Origin: Acanthococcus lagerstroemiae
Lineage: Eukaryota > Arthropoda > Insecta > Hemiptera > Eriococcidae
Length of the DNA: 64,000 nt
Assembly: GCA_031841125.1 (NCBI GenBank)
Contig: CM063113.1
Coordinates: forward strand, 36,211,197-36,275,196
Direction of reading: 5' to 3'
Shown here: in pieces, positions 11,454-23,099 of the stretch
How the letters are laid out: every line of letters starts with the position of its first letter
How positions within the stretch are numbered: the stretch's first letter is position 1
Position numbers and translations under genes: made by a program
Notes under the pieces: generated by a model
Told to the model about the DNA's origin: nothing
What the model saw: only the letters and a program-made list of their open reading frames with translations
Database searches by the model: none

Positions 11454-12167
11454 TTAGGATCTGCTCTTTCACGTGGTGTTGTTGAAAAAAATAATAAAAA
11501 AAATATTTAAGGTTGTACAAGCCATCAAAGTTGATCACTCCAATCCAAAGATATTCGCTTTCAGAATTTGTTTTTGTTCTCCTGGGAAATTTGTGTTTTG
11601 CTTACTAACCCCCTTTTCTCAATGCAGGTCACTATTTCCTCCAGCTTCAAAATGTTACTACAAAGCCGGTCGTTAGGGTTCCATTTTATATCAGCCTTGT
11701 AGTAGAAGTCTGTGTCTTTCGTCTGTGATGTTATCAGAGTGATTTGATAATTCGCGTTGAAGTTATGGTCTGTGGAAGAAAGTCGTCAGTTCGCGGCATG
11801 CTCCGTACATCATACACGCGTTTGAAAACTACTGAAACCGGAAAATCGAAATGGTGACCACTTAGGCTAATCTTTGGCAATTTTCTTTCCATGGATGTTG
11901 AAAGCTGATGTTTATTAGGAACATACTCGTATTTCACGTAATATTTTATTCATCAACTTTCAAGTTTCTGACCTCAGGTCCAGAGAATGAACTGAAACTC
12001 TTCTATCTTAAATTAGCTCGTATTCCACAACTATTGTATGTTCCGTGATTCTGATGAGTCCTAAGGATCATTTCAGAGTTGTGGAACGGTTTTCATAATG
12101 AATATTCATCACTGGTTGAGTAAATATATCGGTCTCGAGTGCTGTATCCGCTTTCACATCCAACAAT

Positions 12168-12570
12168 CAGGGCCGTACCGATAGGGAGTGGGGGAAAAAT
12201 TGCCCCCTCCCCCGTAAGAATTTTTTGCTCTGCAGTTGGGAAAATTTACCATTTCAGTCAGGCGGAGTTAGAAAAATCCAACTAAGTAGTCAAAACTTCT
12301 TCTTTTTTTTAATTATTATTTATTTTTTGCTTGCTTTGACAATTTGGAATTGAGTTGAGAAGTTGGAAAAATCCACAAGTCAAAAATTTTTTTTTTTTGT
12401 TTTGATATTTGAGAATTTTGAGTTGAGTCATCAGTTGAAAAAATCCAATAAGTCAATCAAAAGATGCTGTTTTGTTTTGCATGCTTTGACAATTGGGAAT
12501 TGAGTTGAAAAGTTGAAAAAGTTCAACAAGTCAACGGTTTGAAGTTGGAAAAATCCAACAAGTCAAGTTT
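12168..12570 (-). mobile_element. hAT-like MITE, family A copy 2, truncated
   Basis: It starts with CAGGGCCGTACCG and a G-rich tract, then carries family A interior blocks (AATTTACCATTTCAGTCAGG, TTGGAATTGAGTTGAGAAG, AATCCA.CAAGTCAA) in inverted orientation relative to copy 1. The interior block is amplified about four times. The far TIR is absent, so no duplication can be confirmed. Confidence 0.75.
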
Positions 12571-13027
12571 TTGATGTTGCTCGTTACAACAGGTATAAAT
12601 TTCACATTTTGAGGGGAAAACAGCTCTTTATACCCAATATCTCGCTATAGCCGATCCTCGGTATATCAGATTTTTTTAACACGTACTATATGGACCTCAC
12701 GCCGGGACCGAGCGATTTCCTCATTACAATCGATTGCTCGTTTCAACCGGAAGATGATTTCTACTGTATTACCATACAAGAGCGTAAAGTGAACATTTAC
12801 CAAAAAGAACGAGTGGAGGTAAGTAATTTGCACAATTTGGTTAATGTTCACGATATCCTCTTGTATTGGTAAGATATTTTTTAATACTACTTGATCAGAA
12901 AGGCAATGTTCACATTGGTGTTTTACAGACGACAAGAAACGCCTATCATTCATGCATCAAGTGCTAACAAAACCTGCATGTAAAGTAAACGTCCCTCAAT
13001 GTAAAGCGTTTTTACATGAAAAAATTG

Positions 13028-13125
13028 CTGGCCAGTAATTTTGTATCGGGGAATCGAACCCGCGTCCATTGAAACATGTGACTGAAATGTAGCGATCGTC
13101 TCTAACCACTCGGCCACGGAGCGAA
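13028..13125 (-). repeat. tRNA-derived SINE head
   Basis: On the minus strand an A box (GTGGCCGAGTGGTTA) is followed about 40 bases later by a B box (GCGGGTTCGATTCCCC). Spacing fits a polymerase III promoter derived from a tRNA. The T stem pairs only partly, the acceptor stem does not pair, and no anticodon stem is convincing, so this is not a functional tRNA gene. SINE body beyond it (towards 12960) is unique in this window. Confidence 0.6.
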
Positions 13126-13470
13126 TGATAAAATAGCGACTTGAGAACGCATTTAAATATTCACGACGTAGTACAGCCGTTACAATTCGTTGTTAACCGT
13201 CGCATCGTTACGTTTTTACTGACCACTACCTGTGTGGGTATGCTGTTTGTGCACGTCAACAAACTGAAGACAAGACTGTGATACTGTACTTTGTAGTAAT
13301 TAACTGAGCAAATTAAATTTTTGAATTAATTACGCACACAGAAATCATCTGTCTATAATTTAAATAAATAAGTAAATAAATAAAAATAAAAAAATAATAA
13401 AAATACAGACCATGTCAGCGAAAAACATTGCCACTTCTGATCAAGTAGTATAAAAAATATCTTCCACAAC

Positions 13471-13577
13471 AAGAGCCAAAAGTGAGTTTACATGGCAACG
13501 GACAGTTTGCGAACGAGCGTAGAGAGTGTAGCGAGTGAACAATTCCCGTGTCATGTAACGACTCACTTTTGACTCTT
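13471..13577. mobile_element. 107-bp MITE, TIR AAGAGCCAAAAGTGAGT
   Basis: AAGAGCCAAAAGTGAGT at 13471 faces ACTCACTTTTGACTCTT at 13561-13577 (one mismatch), and the similarity continues inward through TTACATG. The interior contains ACGAGCGTAGAGAGTGTAGCG. No target duplication was found. Confidence 0.65.
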
Positions 13578-13927
13578 GGTGTGTTATGTACTATTTCTCC
13601 TTTCTCCGCCGTATTGATTGTCAAAGGTTTTGAAAATAGTTATGCTCTCATTGCTTTTCAGATGAGTTATAAATAATTTACTTCAAATAGCTTTCGCCCT
13701 ATCATTAATGGATTGTTGTGCATCATCGTCTTCGGAATCGGATAATTCGAAATCATTATCGCTACCTACTGGGGATTCAGTATTCATTATTGAGTATTCA
13801 CTGACAGCTACATAATACCTATAGTCTCAAGTTACAGTACCGAACTGGAGCACAGAGGAGACTACTAAGTACTTGAATAAAATACATAGGTGCCTTCTAA
13901 ATTAGAAAGAGAAAACACAGTCGTTGT

Positions 13928-14012
13928 AATTGAAGCGCTGCGTGAAAGAAGGGCCTTTAATCAATGTATTTCTTATGAGACGAAGGTCCTTCTTCCACGC
14001 AGCGCTTCAATT
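13928..14012 (+). repeat. 30-bp-arm hairpin, miRNA-precursor-like
   Basis: Arms 13928-13957 and 13983-14012 are inverted copies of 30 bases with two differences, around a 25-base loop. On the plus-strand RNA one difference becomes a G-U pair, so 29 of 30 positions pair, with one A-C mismatch. The arm core is TTGAAGCGCTGCGTG. Size fits a microRNA precursor or a very short palindromic MITE; the sequence alone cannot tell which. Confidence 0.7.
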
Positions 14013-14469
14013 CAGCAAAATGTAGTTAAAATTCTCTTTGACAATCAGTGTGAAGGTTTTTTTTTTTTGCTTTTTACTAAGGAAAAGTATTAGAAAATGA
14101 AGTTCGTCGGCTGTGTTTACAAAAATTTTCAACTATACCCTTTTTATCCTGGAATTATCTGGTCACACTGTCTGGAGGTGAAAAACTGGCTAGGGTAAAA
14201 TTCACCCGGGTTTGCCTTTTAGCATTTATTTTTCACAGTGGGTTTTACGGGTTATTGCAAGAGAGGAAGGAAAGGAACGATTAAATTTGGAATACCGAAA
14301 TATACCTACACATTTCGGTCTTACAAATGGTAAAATCTTGTCGAAAAAAATACGTTGAAATACGAGTGTTGTGAAAGTGCGAAAAAGTATCCAAGCGCCA
14401 AGTGACTTAAAGACCTTGTTTCGGTAGTTGGTGCTATTGTAAGAATAGCATTCGTATCATACTCGAACA

Positions 14470-14598
14470 ATGAGTGAAGAGGAAAGCTTCAGGACGAAAT
14501 TCAAAGGAACTTTGGAGCCTCTACCGGAATTGTTGGTGATTAGAACGGCCGCGGGACACTTGAGAGTTGAATTAGAGGGCTCTTCTCATACACATTGA
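14470..14598 (+). CDS. 42-residue open frame, unrecognised
   Basis: ATG in a good context (AACAATGAG) opens a 42-codon frame beginning MSEEESFRTKF and ending EGSSHTH, which stops 17 bases before the long inverted arm at 14615. The composition is protein-like (acidic N-terminus, mixed core), but it is short, matches no family I know, and could be an exon, a relic or chance. Confidence 0.15.
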   Translation: MSEEESFRTKFKGTLEPLPELLVIRTAAGHLRVELEGSSHTH

Positions 14599-15492
14599 AT
14601 AAGAGAAACTCATTCTAGTCCTGGGGAAATTAGCATTTTTGATGGAATTAATTGCAGCACAGCTGAAACTTGGTGCAATTGTTTAGTAACCTCTTCGGAA
14701 AACCCCGTAATCCTCCTCCTCCCCTGGTGTGAGCATCACCCCCCAAAGTCCAAGAAGTGCCCCCGGAAACAGTCTTTGGCTTGTATCTAGCTTGAAATTG
14801 AGTTATAGGTAAAAGCATTCCTTACCAAAATTAGAGAGCGTAAAATTCTCCACAAAAACGATATCTATATTTTTTTCGTGAATCTCATACCAACCAAGAT
14901 AATTGGCGTTCAAGATCACGGGAGTATGTAAACATGGAGTAACCTACGACCTACGCGGTATACGAACGTCGAACTCGTCATTCTAACATGCGAGAAGCGT
15001 TGAACGCTGTAATTTTAAATTCCTATACTAGATGGACCAGCTTGTTTTAGAAACCGGATTGAAGACAGACAATAGATATGGAGCGACATGACTATTGGCG
15101 TTTGGACACTCTTGTAGGTGCGCTAGTGTAGTGGACGAAAAGATGATCAGGGTATTCTTACCACAAAAACGTGTACAGGTGAAATGAGCTCTAGCATTTT
15201 CAGTATTGAAGAGAACTAAAGTGTCAGCCCCTATCATTTCCTTTCAGATGAGCCCAACTTGGGTTTTTTTGCAGAACATTTTTGATTTTTGTCCCTGATC
15301 ATCTTTTTTATCCAAATACACCAATCAGCGCACGGCATTTCATTAGGCCGCTAGAGAGCGACTCTTTAGCGTCCAAACGCGAATCGAACAAACACTCATG
15401 CGAATTATGAAGAGTACATGCCAGGGACTGACTCATCGACGCGGTGTTACCGCTAGCGTTTTGCAGCAGTGGATTCTTAGCGCCCCTGTCAT

Positions 15493-15891
15493 ATGCTTCA
15501 TCTTTGCCAAGGTTTGGAGAAGTTCACAAACTGTCAACCAGAAACGAGTGCTCAGCATAAAGTATTGAGGGAATCACGAGTGCAGCATGATAGAAGGGTT
15601 GTTCAAACTTTTTTAAACTGGCTGAGAGCCCATCATCCCTTCCCATATGTATCTGAATTACAAGAGGGGATCTACCAGAGTTTACGGAGGGGATTCATGA
15701 AGGGGATATGGAAGGGCTATATGACGGGTCTACAAAGGGGATCTATGCAAGGGGAAACAAAGGAATGTACAACGGGTCTACAAAGGGGATCCATGCAAAG
15801 AGAAACAAGAGGGCTATACGACGAGTCTACAAAGGGCATACATAAAGGGTATACAGAGGGGCTAACGACAGTTTACAAAGGGGATACTTAA
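15493..15891 (+). pseudogene. 132-codon frame with 16-residue repeats inside the long-TIR element
   Basis: The first start shown at 15493 (ATGCTTCATC) gives residues 1-55 with RESRVQHDRRVVQTFLNWL followed by RAHHPFPYVSEL. This vaguely recalls a charged helix plus hydrophobic NPF-like turn seen in large uncharacterised invertebrate mobile-element proteins, which I cannot name. Residues 56-130 are a tandem array (GLQRGSMQGETKECT, GLQRGSMQRETRGLYD, ESTKGIHKGYTEGLTT) made by a 48-bp DNA repeat in frame. The frame is cut off when the DNA repeat goes out of register. Likely the relic of an element-borne gene invaded by a minisatellite, not an intact gene. Confidence 0.35.
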
Positions 15892-15950
15892 AGGCGTACA
15901 GAGGGGCTATATGACGGGTCTACAAAGGGCATACATAAAGGGTATAGCAC
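15665..15950 (+). repeat. 48-bp minisatellite, about 5 copies
   Basis: GGGTCTACAAAGGG and relatives recur at 15726, 15774, 15823, about 15870 and 15916, a spacing of 45 to 49 bases. The early units keep a multiple of three and so are translatable; later ones drift. A further 35-bp duplication (AGCGCTGTGATTGGCT, AGCGCTCTGATTGGCT) follows at 16001-16062. Confidence 0.8.
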
Positions 15951-16728
15951 GGGTGTCTCAACACCAGTGTATAGCTCGGCTAGTGAGAGGGCTACACGTA
16001 AATGAAGCGCTGTGATTGGCTAACCTGATGGCTCCCCTCGAATGGAGCGCTCTGATTGGCTGCTGGAGGGGAAACATACCGGGTTAAGACAGGGCTAACG
16101 AGGGTCGATTTTCCAAGGGGCTCGAGCGCGTTTACACGAACTTAAGTTTTCCGCAGATCACGAGCTTGTGGTTGCCGTAAAGTGGGTATCTCTCATAACC
16201 ACGCGTTTGTAGAGGAGGTTCTAAAAGCAGGAAATTGTATACATGTAGATTCGGATGAAGATGAATAATTCTTATTTAATAATAAAGATAATAAATTGAA
16301 ATTATATCATGTAACATTCTGTGCATCCAGTCATGGGTTTTCGCGATTATTTCAGCGTTTGTATTCCGCGTGCGTTGTAGGTTACTCCATATTTACATGT
16401 TCGTGTGATCTTGAACGCCGATTATCTTGGTTGGCATGGGATGCACGAAAAAAAAACATGGATATATCATTTTTATAGAGAATAGTTATTACGTTCTTTA
16501 ACGTTGGTAAGGAATATTTTTACCTATAACTCAATTTTAGGCTAGATACAAGCCAAAAATTGTTTCCGGGGGCACTTTTTGGACTCTGAGGGGTGGTGCT
16601 CACACCGGGAGGGGGGGGAATCACGGGGCTTTTCCGAAGAGGGTACTAAACAATCGTATCAAGTTTCAGCTGTGCTGCAATTAATTCCATCAAACACCTC
16701 TTTTTAGTTAATTCTCCTGGACTGTCCA

Positions 16729-18318
16729 TTATATCTGTATAGTGGTCTCGAGTCGTGCTTGCCCGGGCCCCATTGTCAAGTTCAGTGAGAATCTTTTGTA
16801 CATGAAGGAGCCGAAAATTCCGAAACTATCACGTTTTGAGGGAAGCCGGAGCGTATAGCTTTTTCAAATTTATGTGAAATTAGAGCTACATATATTCTAT
16901 TATAAAGAGAGAGTACCCTCTTTCACCGCCGAAAGTACACCGTACACATACAGACCATAAATATACTGCATTCTCATAGTATCGCGTACCTTATTTGAAG
17001 ACAGCCTTGCGACAGCAGCACATTAATGTTCTTATAGTAAACAGGAGTCATCACCCAGCTTATCAACCGCACCCTGGCTACATTCGGATTAATCTCGACA
17101 CATGTTCGAATTCAAGCGGATTAGTATATCCCTATCAAACATACAGGCCTTCTGCGTTCCACACCATTCCATGTAGATACGAAAATGTCAACAATGTCTG
17201 AAAACTAACCGTCGATAAGCACACCTGATGTGATATGGACAAACTGGGAAACACAATCGAAGTACCTACTCGTACATATGATTTGACACAACGTTGCCGC
17301 GTTCTAATTTGATTCTTAAAATTTCATTGTCTGTTTCAACCTCTCCGTACACGCTATTTGTAGGTAAAATTTCGATCACGCGTCCCATTATCTATGGAAG
17401 TTTTATTCGAACGATACAAGAAGAATGCCAAAGGTCATCTAGACGAGTTCAGATAACGAGCGAGCATTGACTTAACACATTTTAATATATAAACTTGTGC
17501 CTATCGAAATAAGAATATTTTATTAAAATAGCACAGCGAAACATTGACGATTGTAGGTTATAATGAGATCTTAACAAGTCTTCTTGTATTTACAAGCGAT
17601 CTTATTAGCCGAAACGAGCCCTACAAAATTCGGGCAAAAATAAGTTCTGATCGTTGTGACATTCTAATCATAATGACACGTCGACGTGACCCCGGTTGTA
17701 TTTGATTTACGATAGGTATACCTACTCGGTGTGTGTATTTTGAAACTATTCCTGCGTATGTGTATACTGTATAACAAATACACCGATTACTGATTGTAAT
17801 TATAGACTGGGTTTATTTCTAATTTTACACTTGTATAAACGGGGTTCACCCGGTGACGATAGCGAATTCGCGATCTCGAAGAAACTGGTTCTGTCTGAGC
17901 TACTGAATTGGCTAAAGCAACTGAGTTTCGATCGATGGTAAATAGCCGCTGGGAAACCCGAGCTATTTCAGTTGCGACAGGATCCAAATGACGTCTGGTA
18001 TACCTCCATATAGATAGTGGTGAACTGAGAGGATACCTCAAACTATTTCCATAGTATCGTGGCTGGTGTAAGTGGGGAAATAGATGATTTGTATGAACTG
18101 TACGACATACTATATCTCATTTTAATTAGTTCCAATATTTATACACCGAATAATGTTCTATTATTAACTGCGGTTGTCATCAGTTTGGTGGGGATCATGT
18201 TGTCTAGTCATATTTTCTCATTAATGTACAGAATCGCAATCCGCAATAAAGTCGTGAAACAAGCTAAGTACAATCAGAGATGCTGAGAAAGGAATCGAAG
18301 GCCCGCGGAATTGTAGTA
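16729..18318. other. no gene recognised; one hydrophobic open frame
   Basis: A plus-strand frame ending at 18286 contains a hydrophobic stretch (NVLLLTAVVISLVGIML) that could span a membrane, but it opens with GTG; its first ATG lies inside that stretch. It could be an exon or chance. A GTAAGT donor-like site sits at 18067. The stretch 17400-17800 is unique-looking and free of TIRs. Confidence 0.4.
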
Positions 18319-19180
18319 TTTATCAACGATATCGAAGAAATATTCCTGAAGTTCTTTCAGTTTTGTTCTTTTGGACCGAATCAAGACTCGTTAAAACTGT
18401 ATTAGAACGCGTGTTGAGACTTCGTTAAGACTCCTCGAATGAATACGCGTTGTTCAGACTCCATTAAGGCTTGCTAAAATTCTACATACTCATATCCTTT
18501 ACATTTTTGAACGTCATTTCCTCCACTGGTTCGCACGAATCCCAAATTGGTTCATCGAAAATGTATCGACGATATTGAAGAAATATTCCCACAAAAAGTG
18601 AATATCGAAGTTCTTCTAGTTTTGGTCCTCTGGGCCGGATCGAGACTCGTTCAAACTGTATTATAACTCGTTCAAACTTTGTTAAGACTGGTCAAATGCT
18701 TACACGTTATTGATGAAACTCGATTAAGGCTTGCTAAGATCCTATTAGTCAAATTCTACTACAACTCATGAGGAACTTCTCTGTACTCATAAAAATTCTG
18801 TTATAACTTTTTAAAACACTTTCGAGACTCTTTAAAGTTCGATTGGATTCCCCGAAGATAATTAGGGCTTGTTAAGACTTGGTAAGACTTGCCGAAACCC
18901 AGCAGGACTCGTTATAAATCTGCTAAGATTCTTCATAAGTTTATTAAAACTCTTTGAGACTCATGTACGCTCTCGGAAGATTTTGTAAGACTTTGTTGAA
19001 GCTCAGTGTTTCAAAACTAGGCATCAGGATTGTGCTAAGACTCTTCAGAACTGTAATGAGATTCGAATAATTTGAGATTAGCAAAGACTCTTGAGACTCG
19101 TTCAGATTTTCTCAGGTACCTTTAGGACGATGTTCTAATTCATAAAGCCGTATCGAAATTCTTTAAGACGATGTTCAAAT
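18319..19180 (+). repeat. degenerate array of GACTCGTTAA words
   Basis: Variants of GACTCGTTAA, GACTTCGTTAAGACT and GGCTTGCTAA recur dozens of times with irregular spacing. Inside it, 18319-18490 and 18558-18745 are a longer diverged tandem duplication with a period of about 240 bp (shared CGA.GATAT.GAAGAAATATTCC, GTTCTT.TAGTTTTG, GGCTTGCTAA). A shorter patch of the same words lies at 19890-20040. The complementary word class AGTCTTGAA forms arrays at 53960-54510 and 59863-60015. Confidence 0.65.
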
Positions 19181-20049
19181 TCGTTCTAGCGGAGCTATGC
19201 GCAGAATAATGGCTATGTAATTTTATAAGTCTTCGGCTCTGCTTATTGAATCGTATTGACATTAATTACACCCGTACATTTTTGTTCTAACCAACTAAAT
19301 TAGATACAAAAGGACTGATGGGGTAGGTTTGATGGAAAATATTTTGCCCCCCCCCCAACTAGAAATGTTTGAATTTCTTGACTAATATAAAATAAACCGC
19401 TGAGAAGTCCTTTGACCTTTCTTCCTCATAATCTTCTCCGAAATTAGGTCGCTTCTATGCAAATGCAGTCTTGTTTTGGTCCTGACATGCGTTTTTCTGG
19501 GCGAAATTTGGTCGTCTTGAATCTTGTTTGAGGTATTTGTTCAATCTTGATTTAGTGTGTTTTCATAATTTTTGGTCTTATACATGTCTACTCGATGGTT
19601 TGTGGCCTTTTTTGATTTAATGTTTCTTCGTATTTCTGTATTTATTTGTTTTCAGTAATGGCGATTCTGAGGGGAAAGGACAGAGAGAATGAGCTCCCTC
19701 CCTGAAAAATCGGGAGCAACGCTTTCTCTCCTGAGGAAATTGATACTGGATACGATTTCCTTCACAGTCGGTGTAAAAAAATGTCTAGTAAGGGGTGAAA
19801 GTTTTAAAGAACCCATTATTGAAGGACTTGAATGGCAAAAAAAAAAAGAGTGATGAGAAGAGGAAAGAGTACGTGCTCATGTAAGAATCTTTTCGACACT
19901 TCAAACTCTTGAAGGTTTTCCCAAAACTTATTAAAGACTAGCTAAAACCATTCAAAATTCGTTTGTTATTCCCTATGACTCGTCGAGACACGATAATGAC
20001 TTTTTAGCATCCTTATAGCTATTTAAGACTCCAAAATTTATTAATTTAT
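19181..20049. other. no gene recognised; T/G-rich stretch
   Basis: Positions 19480-19655 are T and G rich on the plus strand. They may be distantly related, in inverted orientation, to the A and C rich stretch at 20050-20480, but I could not align them with confidence. A C run sits at 19353-19363. Confidence 0.4.
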
Positions 20050-20480
20050 TAGGCAGTGGCCAAAAATGATTGAAGTTCAAAAAAAAAAAGACTAAAAAGT
20101 CAGTAAAATGACCAAAATCCACTAAAACAAAATAATACATAAACCATCAACTTAATACCAAAAATAAAAGCAAAAAAAATCAATATCTACGTTAAAAAAT
20201 CATAATAAATAGATAAATAAATAAATAAAAAGACATCTTTAAATGAAGACTGAAACAAGATAAACCAAGACAAAAAAAATACTAAAATATACAAAATCAG
20301 AGCCCACAACGGCCCGAGCAAGAAATAAAGAAAACAAACACCTATACAAAAATCATCAAAATAAAAACACCGAATTCCATTAGGAAAAAAAAATCATCAA
20401 AATGGAATTAGAAAATAAAACCCAAACTACACCAGAGAATACTACACCCGTTGAATTATAATTGAAAATAATGAAACAAA
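20050..20480 (+). repeat. A/C-rich, T-poor strand-asymmetric stretch
   Basis: Over about 430 bases the plus strand is dominated by A with C, and few T or G, for example AAACCAAGACAAAAAAAATA and AACAAACACCTATACAAAAA. It includes an (AATA)n run near 20210-20230. No period and no coding frame. Confidence 0.6.
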
Positions 20481-21689
20481 ACAAAAACCGGCAGTGGTGC
20501 TGATCTGTACTTTTCTTTGGGGAACAAAATAATGTTTTATCCACCAACATTTTTTCATCAAGCAGAAAAATTATTAATCCTGAAATTGGAGACTGGGAAG
20601 ATGTACCTACAAACTTTTGAAAATTATATAATCATAGTTAGTCGTGAGAATTACTCCTCCTCGTTGGTGAGGGAAAAATGGGATAATGCTATTGTAATGA
20701 ACCTGAAAAATGTTTCAAAAAGTGTCCCCGATCGAGAATCTAGTGAGTTGAAAGATTAAAACACTTGACCGTACAAACCATTCAGAAGCCTAAATGTATC
20801 TATCTTATTTACTTATTCAATTTATTATCATCGTAGGGGCGAGAACATGATCTAAGTACTTAGGAAGAGGGGTGGATAAAACTGTAACCATTATTACGTA
20901 GTCTTAATTGTCCCTCTTGGATGGTTCTCTGGGTCCGCACAGTTATAAAGAAGACACGAAGGAAGAGGTGAAATCTTTCTGTCTCTTTTTTTCTCCAAAC
21001 CACCTCTGAAATTGGTTGCTGACCAAGAATTACCGTAATATGGGTTATTTTGCTCATTTTTTCCTGAACTTTCAAGTTTAACGCACTCTACTGATCCTAG
21101 AAACTGGTTTAAAGAACCGGGATGTTTTTTGTAATTTTGATAGGACATTACGGAATACATTCCCCAAAGATTGTTACACTCTTGCCTCACAAACTGCCTC
21201 ACAGGATTATGAAATATGGAATAGCGGACATGCGACAAGTTTATTTTCATTTTCTTCTTTATTATTTCTCTGTATTTATTATTTTTTATTTCTTTTGTTT
21301 TTAATTTTTTTTTTAATTTATTTTTTCCTTCTCTGGTATTAGTTTTTGTTAAAGGTCCCTCCTATAATTGGCTTCGGCTGTTAGAGGGGCCAAACTTTAA
21401 AAAAAAAAAAAAGTATGCCAAGTGGTACCGCAATGGGGTGACATTGCACAAGGTCATGAATGAACAAGGAAAAAGTTGTAAATTTAGTGTTGTCTATTAA
21501 AAGTGCGTAGTGACCCCAAACTGATATACTATGTATACAGATGCATGCAAAAAAAAAAAAAAAACAGCAACAACTTTAACTATGAGAGCTGTACTCTTTT
21601 TTTATTCCTAAGACCAGAAGAAAAATTCAACTGAAACCTTCTGACGTTCCAATACACGAACATGTGTTATGTCAGCGCTGAAATTTATG
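20481..21689. other. no gene recognised
   Basis: AT-rich sequence with A runs at 21402-21414 and 21549-21564. Overlapping frames of 60 to 118 codons lie on both strands between 20517 and 21304; none shows a family motif and the reading strands conflict, so I call none of them genes. Confidence 0.5.
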
Positions 21690-21990
21690 AACACATGATT
21701 TGTGTTTGTTTATTCATTAGCAATAAGACAGAACATCGAAATTGATCCCTTATGGGATACAAGAACAAATAAAAAATTCTGTGCAAATTCACCCCCTCCA
21801 CTTTTTTCTTACCAATTGCTGCGTCACTATGCCGATTAATATACAATAGTTCACTTTTATCATGACCGCGATTTCAAATTCTGTGTGTATATGCGCTTTT
21901 TGAAACTGCCCAAACAACCTGATAACGCTGCCTGGAAATAGGGATGTCGTCACGCGTCAGTGTTGCCACATGTTCTATTTTCCCCTCATG
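21690..21990 (+). repeat. dispersed repeat B, copy without MITE
   Basis: It aligns with 23100-23757: both contain AAGACAGAACATC, a CACCCC or CACCCCTCC block, TTGCT.CGT.ACTATGC, GATTAATA.ACA, TTTTATCATGACC, AATTCTGTGTGTA, CCTGATAA.GCTGCCTG and GTCAGTGTT.CCA. This copy reads ACAAATAAAAAATTCTGTGC where the other carries a 222-bp MITE, so it shows the empty site. Class unknown. Confidence 0.75.
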
Positions 21991-23099
21991 CTTGTAGGAG
22001 TAATTGTAACATACGTGTGCCTAGTCACCCCGTGTTAAGAGTGCACAGAATCCCTGTTGCGTTCTAGACTGCCTTGTTAAGACCGTTACGAGAAACAGCC
22101 TCGAGATTGCGAAACCTCTAAAAGAACTTCAGAGCAGGAAAATAACATCGAATTAAACCCAGCAGTCTCTAATATTAACGCTGGAAACGCAGGCGAGAAA
22201 TGAGTCGGCAGACTGAGAGACTGGTGTGTTGAAATCTCAGGCAGGGCATTTGCCGTTGTGCCTAAAATTTTCAAGTTCCCTGTCTCTCTTTTCAGTGTTT
22301 TCGATCATCTGAAATAGGGCGACTCAGCCATGACCCGTATACGTTATCTTTTCTATGTGTTTGGCCGTGTTCTGCCTTCCGAAACAGCTAGAATTTATCG
22401 GAACAAGAATTAGTAACGTCGTAGAAGAAGCCATTATCATTATCGTTCGTCGTATTTCTCAGTGACAGGTGACATTTCATGCTGTTGGGTTATTTTACCT
22501 AATACATTGATCGTATCCGCGTTGTGTTCAGGTATACCTAAACACCGATTGAGCTTTGTAATCTATGGCGATCCGAGTCTCGGCTGCTACTCCAGATCAT
22601 ATTGTATAAGACTGTCTTTACAGAGGAACATGAAAGGTTACCAAAAAAAAAAAAAAAAAAAGAGGTGCAAGTGCCGCAGCTATCAAAATCGAGTTTTTCG
22701 TTGAGATAGGTTCTATAAACATATGCAGATGCGAAGGTACATGCCTAAGTGCCAAATGTTTATATTTTGTAGTTGAGGTGTCATCCACCAGAAAGCGTGG
22801 TTTCCGAGTCCATTTGTTTATGTAGTTGAAAATGGTGATTGTTTTTTTGAGGACTTAATAGCTCTGAAGCCTGTAGATGAAAAATTTGAAACTGTTTTTG
22901 ACGACCTCCTGAACACGTACATCATACCGGATTTCGCGCCATTTATGTGGGCAAAATTTATGGCAAATGTTTCCAGCGTACGACAAACTGAAGTCTGTGT
23001 ATAATGGGAAAGAAAATATCCGTGTACGTACAGGGAACGAATTTGGTTCCCGAAAAAATGCATACATGGGAACCAATATTCGTTATCTTCCGCATAAAC
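21991..23099. other. no gene recognised
   Basis: Moderately complex sequence with an A run at 22644-22661. A minus-strand frame at 22818-23156 (112 codons, containing YWFPCMHFFG) overlaps repeat B at its upstream end and shows no family motif. No TIR pair found. Confidence 0.45.

Larger units (their letters stand above)
14615..16728. mobile_element. 2.1-kb DNA element with about 370-bp inverted arms
   Basis: The reverse complement of 16351-16728 matches 14615-14973 over its whole length at roughly 85 per cent by eye. Landmarks shared in order are TGATGGAATTAATTGCAGCA, CAGCTGAAACTTG, TTGTTTAGTA, GTGCCCCCGGAAACA, TTGGCTTGTATCTAGC, AATTGAGTTATAGGTAAAA, CAACCAAGATAAT, GGCGTTCAAGATCAC and ATGGAGTAACCTAC. 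Between the arms (14974-16350) lie a 132-codon frame, a 48-bp tandem array and a duplicated GATTGGCT segment. No DDE motif was recognised. It resembles long-TIR or fold-back elements; superfamily undetermined, and outer ends are fixed only to within about 10 bp. Confidence 0.85.

Noticed and set aside
13040..13120. A possible tRNA gene on the minus strand
   Set aside because: A and B boxes are good but the acceptor stem does not pair and only part of the T stem does; best explained as a SINE head.
15493..15891. Secreted or structural repeat protein
   Set aside because: No signal peptide, and the 16-residue repeats follow a DNA minisatellite that soon leaves the frame.
18059..18286. Small membrane protein gene
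   Set aside because: The frame opens with GTG and its first ATG is inside the hydrophobic stretch; no exon boundary or homologue is evident.
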